Source of the DNA: Metabacillus litoralis
GTDB taxonomy: Bacteria > Bacillota > Bacilli > Bacillales > Bacillaceae
Direction of reading: 5' to 3'
Assembly (NCBI RefSeq): GCF_007994985.1
Contig: NZ_VOQF01000012.1
Span: 62,001-126,000, forward strand
DNA: 64,000 nucleotides
The notes beneath the pieces are model-generated. The model was given only the letters and a program-made list of their open reading frames with translations. It made no database searches and was not told the DNA's origin. Made by a program: the position numbers and the translations under genes. Numbering within the stretch: position 1 is the first letter of the stretch; each line of letters begins with the position of its first letter. Shown here piece by piece: positions 53,426-62,215 of the stretch.

Positions 53426-54037
53426 TTATAGCTTATTTCCTTCTACCGGAATTGGATGTTCGTCTAAAAGTCTAGCAAAATGGATCAAATTATAAGACAT
53501 TGTCTTCGATTTTTTCTTGGTGAAATCACTATCTTTGCCCTCTTCAATATATGAAGGACCAGGGCCTGCCTCTCCTACCCAATAGGCATCTACATTTGGA
53601 GGAATCGTAAAACCAATATGTTGTAATCCATATATGATAGATTTAGCAGCATCCTTTGCTCCATCTTCATTACCAGTCATAATAGCTCCGCCTATCTTGT
53701 TATAGAAGATTGATTGTCCTTTATCATTTTCTTCTGAACTGGATGCATAGAGTCTCTCCATAACTAAAGTGGCAATACTACTTTTCTCTCCCAGCCATAT
53801 AGGAGTTCCAATCACAACAATATTAGCTTTCTTTACTTTTTCAAAAATAGCAGGCCACTCATCGTCTTCTCCTAGATCAGAGCCCATTCCAAAAGCAATA
53901 TTATAATCTGCCATTCTTATTTCTTCCGATTCTATCCCTTCTTTTTTAAGCCATTCTCTCGACTCCTCTATAAGTGCGCTTGTGTTAGATTCTTCCGTAC
54001 CTTGTTTTAATGATGTGTTCAAGTATAATGCTTTCAT
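53426..54037 (-). CDS. Flavodoxin-fold NAD(P)H/FMN oxidoreductase
   Basis: A 203-residue flavoprotein of the NADPH-dependent FMN reductase family. The phosphate-binding loop is NTSLKQGTEESNT (about residues 7-19), and the isoalloxazine-contact region is VIGTPIWLGEKSSI (about 75-88). GGAIMTGNEDGAKDAAKSIIYGLQHIGF is a typical later helix. It starts at ATG with GAGGAG upstream. It is transcribed alone on the minus strand. The substrate may be a quinone, azo dye or free FMN; sequence alone cannot tell. Confidence 0.8.
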   Translation of the reverse strand: MKALYLNTSLKQGTEESNTSALIEESREWLKKEGIESEEIRMADYNIAFGMGSDLGEDDEWPAIFEKVKKANIVVIGTPIWLGEKSSIATLVMERLYASSSEENDKGQSIFYNKIGGAIMTGNEDGAKDAAKSIIYGLQHIGFTIPPNVDAYWVGEAGPGPSYIEEGKDSDFTKKKSKTMSYNLIHFARLLDEHPIPVEGNKL

Positions 54038-54235
54038 TATGATCTCCTCTCTATTTGTAAGCGTATTAATCTATTTAATAGGTTTATTCCTATAAGAAAA
54101 AAGGAATATTGAGTATAGTGTTCTATTCCTCATATGACTAAATATAAAACATGTATCAAAAAATAAGATTAATTGCACTAGCAAGATTATGTATCTAGTA
54201 GTACTCCTCATGCTTTGCAAAGAAAGGTGTATAAA

Positions 54236-55207
54236 GTGATTACTTTTAATTCTGTAACAAAAACGTTTGAAGATCATACTGTTGCTGTTAATGATGTTTC
54301 ATTAACAATTGAAAAGGGTAACTTAGTTACGTTAATAGGTCCAAGTGGCTGTGGGAAAACAACCACAATGAAGATGATCAACAAACTGATCCCAATTACA
54401 TCTGGGACAATCAAAATTGATGGAAAAGATATTTCTGAGGAGAATGATGTAGAGCTACGAAGAAATATTGGCTATGTGATTCAACGAATTGGATTACTAC
54501 CACATATGACAATTGAAGAAAATGTCTCATTAGTTCCTAGATTAAAAGGCTGGAAAAAGGAAAGCTATGAAAAAAGAGTTGATGAACTACTAGATTTAGT
54601 AGGGCTTGAGCCGAATTTGTACAAAAAAAGATATCCATTAGAGCTAAGTGGAGGACAACAGCAACGTGTTGGTGTCATAAGAGCACTAGCAGGGGAACCA
54701 CCGATTATCCTTATGGACGAGCCGTTTAGTGCGCTAGATCCAATTAGTCGTGAACAGCTACAAGACGAGTTAAAGTCACTTCAGAAAAGCATTCAAAAAA
54801 CCATCGTCTTTGTTACACATGACATGGATGAAGCTTTGAAGGTTGCTGATGAAATTGTTGTAATGAAGGATGGGGGAATACAACAAATTGCTTCACCTAT
54901 AGACCTTATCCAACATCCTGCAAATGATTTTGTTCGGTCGTTTATCGGCGAGGAACGCGTTAATCAGGCGTCTAACAATAAGAAAGAATACTTAGCCTCA
55001 TCTATTATGAAGCCTTTAGTACAAAATCAACATCTAACTGAGGTACCGAAACTATCACAAGATACATCACTACAGGAGGTAGCTCGTGTTATTTTGTTAA
55101 GTCAATCAGACGCTGTTATCCTTTGTGATCAAGCGGGTCAACCGATTGGATTAATTGAAAAAAACCACTTACTTCATGAACTAGCCGGAATACCAGAGGA
55201 GGTCTGA
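54236..55207 (+). CDS. Osmoprotectant ABC importer, ATP-binding protein (OpuBA/OpuCA type)
   Basis: A 323-residue ATPase with Walker A GPSGCGKTT, signature LSGGQQQR, Walker B IILMDEPFSALD and VFVTHDMDEA. The C-terminal part (about residues 240-323) carries a CBS-like regulatory region (DTSLQEVARVILLSQSDAVILCDQAGQPIGLI), typical of the glycine betaine/choline importers that sense ionic strength. The start is GTG 54236, six bases after AAAGGTG, in line with the family start MITF. The permease gene begins four bases after the stop, using an SD inside this gene. It belongs to the OpuBA/OpuCA/YehX group. Confidence 0.88.
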   Translation: MITFNSVTKTFEDHTVAVNDVSLTIEKGNLVTLIGPSGCGKTTTMKMINKLIPITSGTIKIDGKDISEENDVELRRNIGYVIQRIGLLPHMTIEENVSLVPRLKGWKKESYEKRVDELLDLVGLEPNLYKKRYPLELSGGQQQRVGVIRALAGEPPIILMDEPFSALDPISREQLQDELKSLQKSIQKTIVFVTHDMDEALKVADEIVVMKDGGIQQIASPIDLIQHPANDFVRSFIGEERVNQASNNKKEYLASSIMKPLVQNQHLTEVPKLSQDTSLQEVARVILLSQSDAVILCDQAGQPIGLIEKNHLLHELAGIPEEV

Positions 55208-55211
55208 ATTA

Positions 55212-55862
55212 ATGAATGCCTTTTCTATGTTTCTCGATACGATTGTCACAAGACAAGAGCTTATTTTTGAAAGTACCATTGAGCATTTATACATATCATT
55301 TTTGGCTATCTTTATTGCTGTTGCGATTTCATTACCTCTTGGCATTTATATTTCTCGTAAAAAGAAAGTTGCTGAATTTTACATAGGAATAACAGCTGTC
55401 CTACAAACAATACCAAGTCTTGCGTTGTTCGGATTTCTTGTTCCACTATTAGGTATTGGAACACCGACTGCTCTTGTTGCACTTATTGTTTATGCATTAT
55501 TACCAATTCTCCGAAATACATATACCGGAATCACTGGAGTAGATGAAGGAATTGTTGAAGCTGGAGAAGGAATGGGAATGACACCAAGGCAAATTCTTTG
55601 GAAAATTCAATTACCACTTTCACTACCCTTTATGATGGCTGGAATTAGAACAGCAACAGTTTTAACAGTCGGGGTTGCTACTCTTGCAACCTTTGTAGGA
55701 GCTGGTGGATTAGGAGACGTGATTTGGAGAGGACTTCAATCTTGGGACAATAGCCTAGTATTAGCAGGTGCAATTCCTGTCGCATTACTGGCGCTAGCCT
55801 TTGATTATATTTTAAAGCTAGTAGAGAAAAAAGTAACACCTAAAGGAATTAAATCTAAATAA
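55212..55862 (+). CDS. Osmoprotectant ABC importer, permease (OpuBB type)
   Basis: A 216-residue permease with six membrane helices and the EAA loop (VEAGEGMGMTPRQILWKIQLPLS, about residues 115-137). Length matches OpuBB/OpuCB. It is the only permease gene in the operon, so it would form a homodimer; B. subtilis OpuB and OpuC each have two (B and D). The SD GAGGAGG lies in the end of the ATPase gene. Confidence 0.88.
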   Translation: MNAFSMFLDTIVTRQELIFESTIEHLYISFLAIFIAVAISLPLGIYISRKKKVAEFYIGITAVLQTIPSLALFGFLVPLLGIGTPTALVALIVYALLPILRNTYTGITGVDEGIVEAGEGMGMTPRQILWKIQLPLSLPFMMAGIRTATVLTVGVATLATFVGAGGLGDVIWRGLQSWDNSLVLAGAIPVALLALAFDYILKLVEKKVTPKGIKSK

Positions 55863-55876
55863 AGGAGCGTTTTATA

Positions 55877-56797
55877 GTGAAAAAGAAAATACAGTTATTA
55901 GCAATACTTACAGCAATATCTCTCCTACTTAGCGCATGTGGCGGAGATTCAAATGAAAACGAAGCAGCAGCATCAAAGGAACCTCTTGTTGTTTCAGGTA
56001 AAAACTGGACAGAGCAATATATTTTATCAGAGGTTTTAGCTGTTTATATTGAAGAAAACACAGACTATGAAGTCGATCTCCAGGATGGTCTTGGCGAGGT
56101 TGCCATTTTAACACCAGCACTTGAAAATGCAGAAATTGATATGTATGTAGAATACACTGGTACAGGATTAGAAGCTGTTTTGAAAGAACAAGCAGAGCCT
56201 GGAGAATCTAGTGAGAGCATTTTAGAACGAGTGAGAAATGGCTATGAAGAAGATTATCAAGCAACATGGTTAGAGCCACTAGGTTTTGAAAATAATTACA
56301 CATTAGCATATTCAGAAGGTGCTGAATTTGAAGCAGAAACGTATTCAGAAATAGCGGCTATTTCCAAAGATCTTTCCTTTGGTGCACCACATGCCTTTTA
56401 TGAACGTGAAGGTGATGGGTATGATGCTTTCTCAGAAGCCTATGGTTTAGAATTCTCAGAAACAGCAAGCTTTGATCCAAATGTGATGTATCAAGCATTA
56501 AAGCGTGGAGATGTTGATGTGATCCCTGCTTTCACAACAGATGGTAGAATTCAGCGTGATAACATCCAAACGACAACAGATGATCTTGGCTTTTTTCCTA
56601 AGTATGACGCAGCTATTGTTATCAGACAGGAAGTATTAGAAAATTATCCAGAACTAGAAGAAGCTCTTAATGGATTAGCTGGGAAAATTTCCGAGGAAGA
56701 CATGCAACAAATGAACGCTAGAGTAGATATAGACGGAGAACAAGCTGAAGTTGTCGCAAGAGAATTTCTTGCAGGAAAAGGGTTAATAAACGAATAA
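55877..56797 (+). CDS. Osmoprotectant ABC importer, substrate-binding lipoprotein (OpuBC type)
   Basis: A 306-residue lipoprotein (lipobox LLSAC, Cys about residue 21) of the OpuAC/OsmF family for quaternary ammonium compounds. Typical segments are VSGKNWTEQYILSEVLAVYIEENT, EIDMYVEYTGTGLEAVL and DVIPAFTTDGRIQ, which hold ligand-contact residues. It starts GTG 55877 with GGAG upstream and is the last gene of the three-gene operon. Substrate (choline, betaine, carnitine or related) cannot be fixed. Confidence 0.88.
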   Translation: MKKKIQLLAILTAISLLLSACGGDSNENEAAASKEPLVVSGKNWTEQYILSEVLAVYIEENTDYEVDLQDGLGEVAILTPALENAEIDMYVEYTGTGLEAVLKEQAEPGESSESILERVRNGYEEDYQATWLEPLGFENNYTLAYSEGAEFEAETYSEIAAISKDLSFGAPHAFYEREGDGYDAFSEAYGLEFSETASFDPNVMYQALKRGDVDVIPAFTTDGRIQRDNIQTTTDDLGFFPKYDAAIVIRQEVLENYPELEEALNGLAGKISEEDMQQMNARVDIDGEQAEVVAREFLAGKGLINE

Positions 56798-56814
56798 TAG
56801 AAGCATCATAGAAA

Positions 56815-56842
56815 GACCAATCAGAATTTGATTGGTTTTTTC
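56815..56842 (+). terminator. Terminator of the osmoprotectant operon
   Basis: accaatca and tgattggt pair around gaatt, followed by tttttt. Confidence 0.88.
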
Positions 56843-56917
56843 TTATGAATACGGATTGGAGAATTTACTAAAACTAAATAAAGAATGTAATCTTATTGAA
56901 AGCACGAGGAAAATGAC

Positions 56918-57676
56918 TTGCTAGAAACTAAATTGGACCTCTATCTACCTTCCATCTTAACTTTAAACTCAACCAAAACTCTAACAAAAGATGATCTACT
57001 CACAGATAAGTTTTTAATTGCTAAAGAAGATCAATTAAGTATGTATTACTCGCCCCATAATGAATATATAAACAAATCTGCTAAAATTGTGATTGTCGGT
57101 ATTACCCCAGGCTGGGTACAAATGAAAGAAGCATACACACAATTAATCAAAAGCATAAATCATAACCATTCAATAGAACAATCATTAAAAGCAGCAAAAA
57201 TGGCTGCCAGTTTTTCTGGAAATATGAAAAAAAATCTAGTAGACATGCTTGATCAATGCTCCATTAATGAAATTAGTCAGTCATATAGCACTAGCTCACT
57301 ATTTCATGAACATAGACATTTATTACATACCACATCAATCATTAAGTATCCTGTTTTTTTAAAAGAAAAAAATTATACTGGGCATAAACCTAGTATCATA
57401 AGCTCTCCATTATTATCTTCATATGCTTTTCATGAATTTTCAAAAGAACTAGAGCAAATTCAGTCACCTGCTCTTATCATCCCACTAGGCAAAACAGTAG
57501 AACATTTGATTAAACAACTACTGTCTAGAGGTAAGCACTTAGAGCATACTTATTTATATGGTTTCCCTCATCCTTCAGGTGCTAATGGACATCGAAAGAA
57601 GCAATTCGAAGAGCAAAAACAAACACTTAAAAACCTTGTAGAAGATTGGTTGGAGAAAAATAAACCATGCACATAA
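56918..57676 (+). CDS. Uracil-DNA glycosylase-superfamily-like protein
   Basis: A 252-residue protein that I do not recognise as a named family. Two motifs look like the UDG superfamily: KIVIVGITPGWVQMKEAY (about residues 55-72; compare the GxxPGxxQ/E motif 1) and YGFPHPSGANGHRKKQF (about 216-232; compare the HPS(P/G) motif 2). The intervening FLKEKNYTG and LIIPLGKTVEHL (compare LGxxA) also fit a UDG-like order. A missing catalytic Asp/Asn in motif 1 is not excluded. The start is TTG 56918 after GAGG. Its 3' end overlaps a hairpin. The role could be base excision or a defence-type function. Confidence 0.6.
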   Translation: MLETKLDLYLPSILTLNSTKTLTKDDLLTDKFLIAKEDQLSMYYSPHNEYINKSAKIVIVGITPGWVQMKEAYTQLIKSINHNHSIEQSLKAAKMAASFSGNMKKNLVDMLDQCSINEISQSYSTSSLFHEHRHLLHTTSIIKYPVFLKEKNYTGHKPSIISSPLLSSYAFHEFSKELEQIQSPALIIPLGKTVEHLIKQLLSRGKHLEHTYLYGFPHPSGANGHRKKQFEEQKQTLKNLVEDWLEKNKPCT

Positions 57677-57689
57677 ATGCATGGTTTAT
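57660..57689. terminator. Perfect hairpin overlapping the end of the UDG-like gene
   Basis: ataaaccatgca and tgcatggtttat pair around six bases. It lies between convergent genes; no U-run follows the stem. Confidence 0.5.
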
Positions 57690-57698
57690 GTCAGCTAT

Positions 57699-58583
57699 TT
57701 ATTGTAATGGCTGATTAGTCATTTGATTTGGCTCCATCTTTCCAGCGCCTTGCATCATTCTCATATTCATTGGATTTGTGCCATGAATATACACTGGTCC
57801 TGGTTGTAGACTTGGCTTTTGTCCCATTGCTTTGGGATTTTGAATGTATTCAAAGTTCGCTTGTCCATCAAATGTTGGACCATTCGCCCATCTACCTGAA
57901 CTACTTTCTTCACCTTCAGAGTAATTCATGAAAGAGTATGAAACCTCTTGTTTTTCATATTCCTGGTTAAATGTACTTGGAACAATTGCTCCTTGAGTTT
58001 GTTCAAGCTCCTCAATAGCAGCCATCCACTGATTTTGATGCATTGTATCACGAGCAATTAAAAATGAAAGCATATCTCTAACTCCAGGATCTGTTGTCAT
58101 TTCATATAAACGACATACTTGAAGTCTTCCCTGTGATTCTGCATTTAAATTGGCTCTAAAATCTGCTAACAAATTACCGCTTGCAATTGTATAGCGTGCT
58201 GTCCAAGGAAACCCAACACTATCGTTAGGTTGTGCACCAAGTCCATTAACAATTGCATGCTGTGGGTTCATTCCTCCAAGCACAGCTTCTACAGCAGGAT
58301 CCTTTGCACCTTGTTCTTGATCATTTGCTGGTGCTCCATCTAATAACTGTGCAATCATTGTTGCAATCATTTCAACATGTGCTATTTCTTCTGTTGCTAT
58401 ATCTAAAATCATATCACGATATTTACCTTCTGCACGACAATTCCAGCCTTGAAAAAGGTACTGCATCATAACTGACATTTCACCATATTGTCCACCAAGG
58501 ATTTCTTGTAGCTTTTTAGCATAAACAGGATCCGGATGACTTGGTTTTGCATCATATTGAAGCTCTTTTACATGATAAAACAT
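57699..58583 (-). CDS. Manganese catalase (YdbD/CotJC type)
   Basis: A 294-residue di-manganese catalase that breaks down hydrogen peroxide. The metal ligands are all present at the expected positions: Glu35 (GGQYGEMS), Glu66 and His69 (ATEEIAHVE), Glu149 (NLNAESQG) and His182 (RDTMHQNQW). Tyr42 lies beside the first site. The C-terminal tail is Gly/Pro/Met/Gln-rich and should wrap around neighbouring subunits. It starts at ATG with GGAGGG upstream. B. subtilis homologues are YdbD (stress, SigB) and CotJC (spore coat); length favours the YdbD type. Confidence 0.93.
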   Translation of the reverse strand: MFYHVKELQYDAKPSHPDPVYAKKLQEILGGQYGEMSVMMQYLFQGWNCRAEGKYRDMILDIATEEIAHVEMIATMIAQLLDGAPANDQEQGAKDPAVEAVLGGMNPQHAIVNGLGAQPNDSVGFPWTARYTIASGNLLADFRANLNAESQGRLQVCRLYEMTTDPGVRDMLSFLIARDTMHQNQWMAAIEELEQTQGAIVPSTFNQEYEKQEVSYSFMNYSEGEESSSGRWANGPTFDGQANFEYIQNPKAMGQKPSLQPGPVYIHGTNPMNMRMMQGAGKMEPNQMTNQPLQ

Positions 58584-58744
58584 TCGTGAAATCCCTCCTA
58601 TTTATTAAGCAAGTACATCTTTTAGTGTGGATAAGATTTAAAGATATATCTACTCCATAAAAATCCATTTAAGATTATGGTTAATCCACAACAATTAAGA
58701 CATATTAAAAAATAAATATAGTCTAAGAAAGGAGATGTTTTTCC

Positions 58745-59047
58745 ATGGACAATAACAGTCGAGAATCAGTTATAAACGAGCTACAAAATTCATTTGAGCA
58801 CCTTATGACTAAATATAATATTGAGGATATTGGTGTATTTGAAGAAGAAGGTGCTAAGGATCTTTATCATATGGGCTATACAATCCGCAAAGACGGAAAG
58901 TCGTATATGGTACATACCCCGTATATTAAAAAAGACGATGGTCGCTTAGAAAACAGCGATTCAGAATGGACAATTGAAACAGATGAACCAACTTCTGAGG
59001 ATGTGAGTGGATTTAAAGGGTTGGATGAGGCTTTGAAGTCGATTTAA
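58745..59047 (+). CDS. Small acidic protein, probably DUF5634 family, 100 aa
   Basis: A 100-residue hydrophilic cytoplasmic protein with the pattern VINELQNSFEHLMTKYNIEDIGVFEEEG, YHMGYTIRKDGKSYMVHTPY and EWTIETDEP. I recall this pattern from a Bacillus family of unknown function (DUF5634). No catalytic motif is visible. It starts at ATG with AAGGAGATG upstream. Repeat copy C begins 11 bases after its stop. It has no obvious partner gene. Confidence 0.65.
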   Translation: MDNNSRESVINELQNSFEHLMTKYNIEDIGVFEEEGAKDLYHMGYTIRKDGKSYMVHTPYIKKDDGRLENSDSEWTIETDEPTSEDVSGFKGLDEALKSI

Positions 59048-59057
59048 CAAGATCAAA

Positions 59058-59400
59058 TGAGGTAGGAACATAATTAAAGAATTCATACAAAAAGACGACT
59101 AAAACTAAATACAGTTAAGCTAAAAGTAAAATGTTCGTTCCATTGCGCTACAGACACTCGCTTTCCACGGGGAGGAAGCTAAGTCTCCTCAGCTGCGCTT
59201 GCGGGGTCTCAGCCTTTCCTCTATTCCCGTAGGAGTCGAGTGTCTTCCGCTCCATTACACTAGTTCTTAAAAATAGTATGAAAAATTAAAAAATCTATTG
59301 AAGATGGCAATAAACCCGAATTATTAGGCTAATGATTAATTAAGATATCACCTAATAATTCGGATTTATCATTAGCTTAAATACTTATGCCCCAGCCTCA
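59058..59400 (+). repeat. Dispersed intergenic repeat, copy C (decayed ends)
   Basis: The left end tgaggtaggaacataa and right end ttatgccccagcctca are inverted copies with some mismatches. The interior GC-rich block (ccattgcgctacagacactc ... cccgtaggagtcgagtgtct) and the internal cccgaa/ttcgg hairpin match copies A and B, but the hairpin is weakened (ttcggattta). The aldo/keto reductase gene on the minus strand stops 7 bases to the right. Confidence 0.85.
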
Positions 59401-59406
59401 TTCCTA

Positions 59407-60324
59407 TTAATTTATGCCACTAGGGTGTTGATCACTCACTAAGCTAAGATCAGCAGCCTTTGCATTTGCTTCTACTTGTTCAGGATTTTTACACCCGGGA
59501 ATAACAGTTGTGACAGCAGGATGCTGCAAGCACCATGCTAAAGCCCAAGTTGCCATATTAACTCCTTCTGGCACTTCTTCACGCTTGATTTTTTCTACTA
59601 AGCGAAGCTTTTCATCAATAACTTCCTGCTGATGTCTTTTACGAACAACATCATTAAAAGATGCACCAGGTTGATATTTACCACTCAAAAATCCACTTGC
59701 TAATGGAACTCTAGCTAGTACTCCTAGATCCTGTTCAATACATGAAGGAAATACCTTTTCCTCAGGAACTTGATCAAGTCTGTTATACACAACTTGAATG
59801 GCTTTTGCATTTATTTCGGTAGCTCTTGAGGTTTGGTAGATATTATCGTTTGCACCAATGGAAATTCCTAAGTTGCGAATTTTACCAGCTTGCACTTGTT
59901 TATCAAGCATTGTCCACAAATCATCATGATTAAACACATCATCAGATCCTGAATGAAATTGATAAAGATCAATATAATCTGTTTTCAATGCTTTTAACGA
60001 TTCCTCTAACTGTATCAGAATATCATCCACATTCCACGATGGTTCTCTTTGATCATGCCATTTATGACCGAACTTAGAAGCCACAATCCAATCATCTCTG
60101 TTATGTCTTGATAAATAATCACCAATGAATTTTTCAGACATATGATGTGGACCATAACATTCTGCTGTATCAATTAAATTAATACCTAAATCTTTAGAAT
60201 GTGAAAAAATCGCATCTACTTCAGATTGTGTAAAATCCTTTCCCCATTCGCCACCAAATTGCCATGTGCCAATACCAACAACAGAAACCTTTAAATCTGT
60301 TTTACCAAGTCTTCTATATTTCAT
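59407..60324 (-). CDS. Aldo/keto reductase
   Basis: A 305-residue NADPH-dependent oxidoreductase. The catalytic tetrad is intact: Asp52 and Tyr57 in IDTAECYG, Lys84 in VASKFG and His124 in YQFHS. The C-terminal VIPGCKNPEQVEANAKAADL holds the cofactor-binding loop. Its N-terminal pattern (RRLGKTDLKVSVVGIGTWQFGG) matches the general-stress YtbE/IolS-like subgroup. The ATG has AGAGGTG upstream. It is monocistronic, and its terminator must come from repeat copy C. The substrate is unknown. Confidence 0.88.
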   Translation of the reverse strand: MKYRRLGKTDLKVSVVGIGTWQFGGEWGKDFTQSEVDAIFSHSKDLGINLIDTAECYGPHHMSEKFIGDYLSRHNRDDWIVASKFGHKWHDQREPSWNVDDILIQLEESLKALKTDYIDLYQFHSGSDDVFNHDDLWTMLDKQVQAGKIRNLGISIGANDNIYQTSRATEINAKAIQVVYNRLDQVPEEKVFPSCIEQDLGVLARVPLASGFLSGKYQPGASFNDVVRKRHQQEVIDEKLRLVEKIKREEVPEGVNMATWALAWCLQHPAVTTVIPGCKNPEQVEANAKAADLSLVSDQHPSGIN

Positions 60325-60375
60325 GGTTACACCTCTTATTAGGTATTTTTTAATATATTTTGCAAGCTTAACATA

Positions 60376-61335
60376 TTAATTTCTCATAAGAATGTAAGTC
60401 ATATACACGACATACGAAATTATGAGGAATACACCCTCGCGCTTACCTATTCTAAAGCCTGTTCTTGAGAACACAAGTAAAACAACTGTAATGATCATCA
60501 TCAGTAGAACATCTATAAAAATCTTACTATCAACAGCTAATGGAGATACAACAGAAGCTGCTCCTAAAACAAATAAAATATTAAAAATATTACTTCCAAC
60601 TATATTTCCTAAAGCAATTTCACTTTCCTTTTTAATGGCAGCAGTTATGGAGGTAATTAACTCAGGAAGTGATGTACCGATTGCAACAATTGTTAGCCCG
60701 ACTAATGTTTCACTCATTCCAAAAGAAAAGGCAATTGTTGTTGCATTATCAACAACAATATCACCACCAAATATAATGGCAGCCAAACCACCAATCGTAA
60801 ATAAAATATTTTTCACTTTCGATGAAGACTTAGGGAAATCTTCATTTTCTTCTTTCACCTTATCACGACTATGTCTTGCGACTTCAAAAATGTAATACAG
60901 AAAGATGGCAAAGAAAAGTAATAAAATGAACCCATCACTTCTCGTGATAAAGTTAGCATTTAACGATTGTAATGTGATGTCACTTATTAAAACAAGCAAC
61001 ACTGTACTTGCCAGTAATGTATAAGGAATCTCCTTCCGAATCGTCTCACTTTCCACCTTTAACGGATTTAACAATGCTGTTATCCCAACAACAAGCGTAA
61101 TATTGAAAATATTACTTCCTACAACATTACCTAACGCCACTCCAGCATTCCCTTCTAGAGCAGCAATAATACTAACAGTTGCCTCAGGTGAACTTGTTCC
61201 AAAAGCAACGATCGTCAAACCAATCAGCAAAGGCGATACATTTAATGAACGTGCAATACTTGAAGCACCTTCAACAAAATAATCAGCACCCTTAATAAGT
61301 AAGGCAAGACCAACAAGTAATAAAATATAAGACAA
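60376..61335 (-). CDS. Calcium/sodium antiporter (YrbG/CaxA type)
   Basis: A 319-residue inner-membrane exchanger with about 10 helices and two inverted alpha repeats. The first repeat has GLTIVAFGTSSPEATVSI and GNVVGSNIFN; the second has GLTIVAIGTSLPELITSI and GNIVGSNIFN. The acidic Glu in each GTSxPE motif is expected to bind Ca. The start is TTG with GGGGG upstream. It is transcribed alone. The 1060 bases to its right are repetitive and non-coding. Confidence 0.9.
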   Translation of the reverse strand: MSYILLLVGLALLIKGADYFVEGASSIARSLNVSPLLIGLTIVAFGTSSPEATVSIIAALEGNAGVALGNVVGSNIFNITLVVGITALLNPLKVESETIRKEIPYTLLASTVLLVLISDITLQSLNANFITRSDGFILLLFFAIFLYYIFEVARHSRDKVKEENEDFPKSSSKVKNILFTIGGLAAIIFGGDIVVDNATTIAFSFGMSETLVGLTIVAIGTSLPELITSITAAIKKESEIALGNIVGSNIFNILFVLGAASVVSPLAVDSKIFIDVLLMMIITVVLLVFSRTGFRIGKREGVFLIISYVVYMTYILMRN

Positions 61336-61620
61336 TGACTATTCCCCCTTTTTTCACATACTAGAAAAACTTATGTAAATTCAATGATACATGGTATAAG
61401 TATAACCCTTCTTATCTATTGAGAAAGTAGCTTTTCATCTCTCAATCTATACTGCCTAATGGTACCCTTTTATACAATAAATTACACTAATTCAAAAGAA
61501 TTTAATTGGCAACAATTCTTCAGGAAAGTGCCTTATTTTAAGAATTCCCTTTTGAGCTATAATTCTAAACAAGTTTTTAGTACTGAACATATTCATTATT
61601 TAATGATTAAGAAAACAAAT
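61336..61620. other. AT-rich intergenic region upstream of the antiporter gene
   Basis: I see no gene here; it contains the antiporter promoter region and leads into the duplicated segment that starts at about 61621. Confidence 0.4.
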
Positions 61621-61740
61621 CAAGCTTAAATCCTAGGTTTTGTACTAGTTTTTTATAGTTGAGCTACAAATGATGATTCAAATGGGTTGCAAGTGGCTTT
61701 TGAAGAAGTCTTTTAGTAGCTTTGTTCTTTGAATATTGAC

Positions 61741-61860
61741 TTTATCAGCGATTTTTTGGATTTATCAGCGATTTTGAGAAAATATCAGCGATTTTTCGGA
61801 TTTATCAGCGATTCTGGGAATTTATCAGCGATTCTGGGAATTTATCAGCGATTAGACTAT
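61741..61860 (+). repeat. 20-bp tandem repeat array, six units
   Basis: Units of exactly 20 bases start at 61741, 61761, 61781, 61801, 61821 and 61841. The core is tttatcagcgatt (one unit begins aatatcagcg), with about seven more variable bases. Five units are nearly full; the last diverges after the core. Confidence 0.9.
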
Positions 61861-61929
61861 TCTCGACAAAAATCGCACAACATCACCCCGCTCATACAAA
61901 AAAAGTACTTTCCTCATATAAAAAAAGTG

Positions 61930-62091
61930 CCAACAATAATTGTAACTGGTACAACCGACTTCATTAGAAGAGCTACAAAGCGTGAACATCCCAGGTGATA
62001 ATTTGTTGCTTAAAGTAAATTCATCCTTCACAAGCTGCTTGTTTATTTTATAAGAAAACACAGAGATCAGTAAGCAGCCTAGTGGCAGCAA
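61930..62091 (-). pseudogene. 3'-end fragment of the SNF symporter gene
   Basis: On the minus strand this segment resembles the last 65 codons of the intact gene at 62398-63747 (MLPLGCLLI..., NKQLVKDEFTLSN(K/R)LSPGMFTL). It carries frameshifting changes, lacks the final codons and stop, and has no start. It is a duplication remnant with no expected product. Confidence 0.8.
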
Positions 62092-62215
62092 AATTCAAGC
62101 TAAACCCTAGGTTTTGTAATAGTTTTTTATAGTTGAGCTACAAATGATGATTCAAATGGATCCCAAGTGGCTTTTGAAGAAGTCTTTTAGTAGCTTTGTT
62201 CTTTTGAAAATTGAC

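Larger units (their letters stand above)
61621..62095. repeat. Tandem duplication, left unit (about 475 bp)
   Basis: The segment from caagcttaaa to the gcagcaaaattc stretch is repeated at 62096-62600 with about 85-90% visible identity. It contains a 20-bp array, the cgacaaaaatcgcacaacatcaccc stretch, a decayed terminator and a copy of the 3' end of the SNF symporter gene. Relative to the right unit it has one more array unit and lacks 42 bases that include the symporter stop region. Confidence 0.8.

Noticed and set aside
60422-60895. Plus-strand frame (157 codons) opposite the Ca/Na antiporter gene
   Set aside because: Antisense shadow of a conserved gene with no ribosome binding site.
61852-62091. 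Separate small membrane protein gene
   Set aside because: It is a frameshifted, startless copy of the symporter's last codons, so it is listed as a pseudogene fragment.
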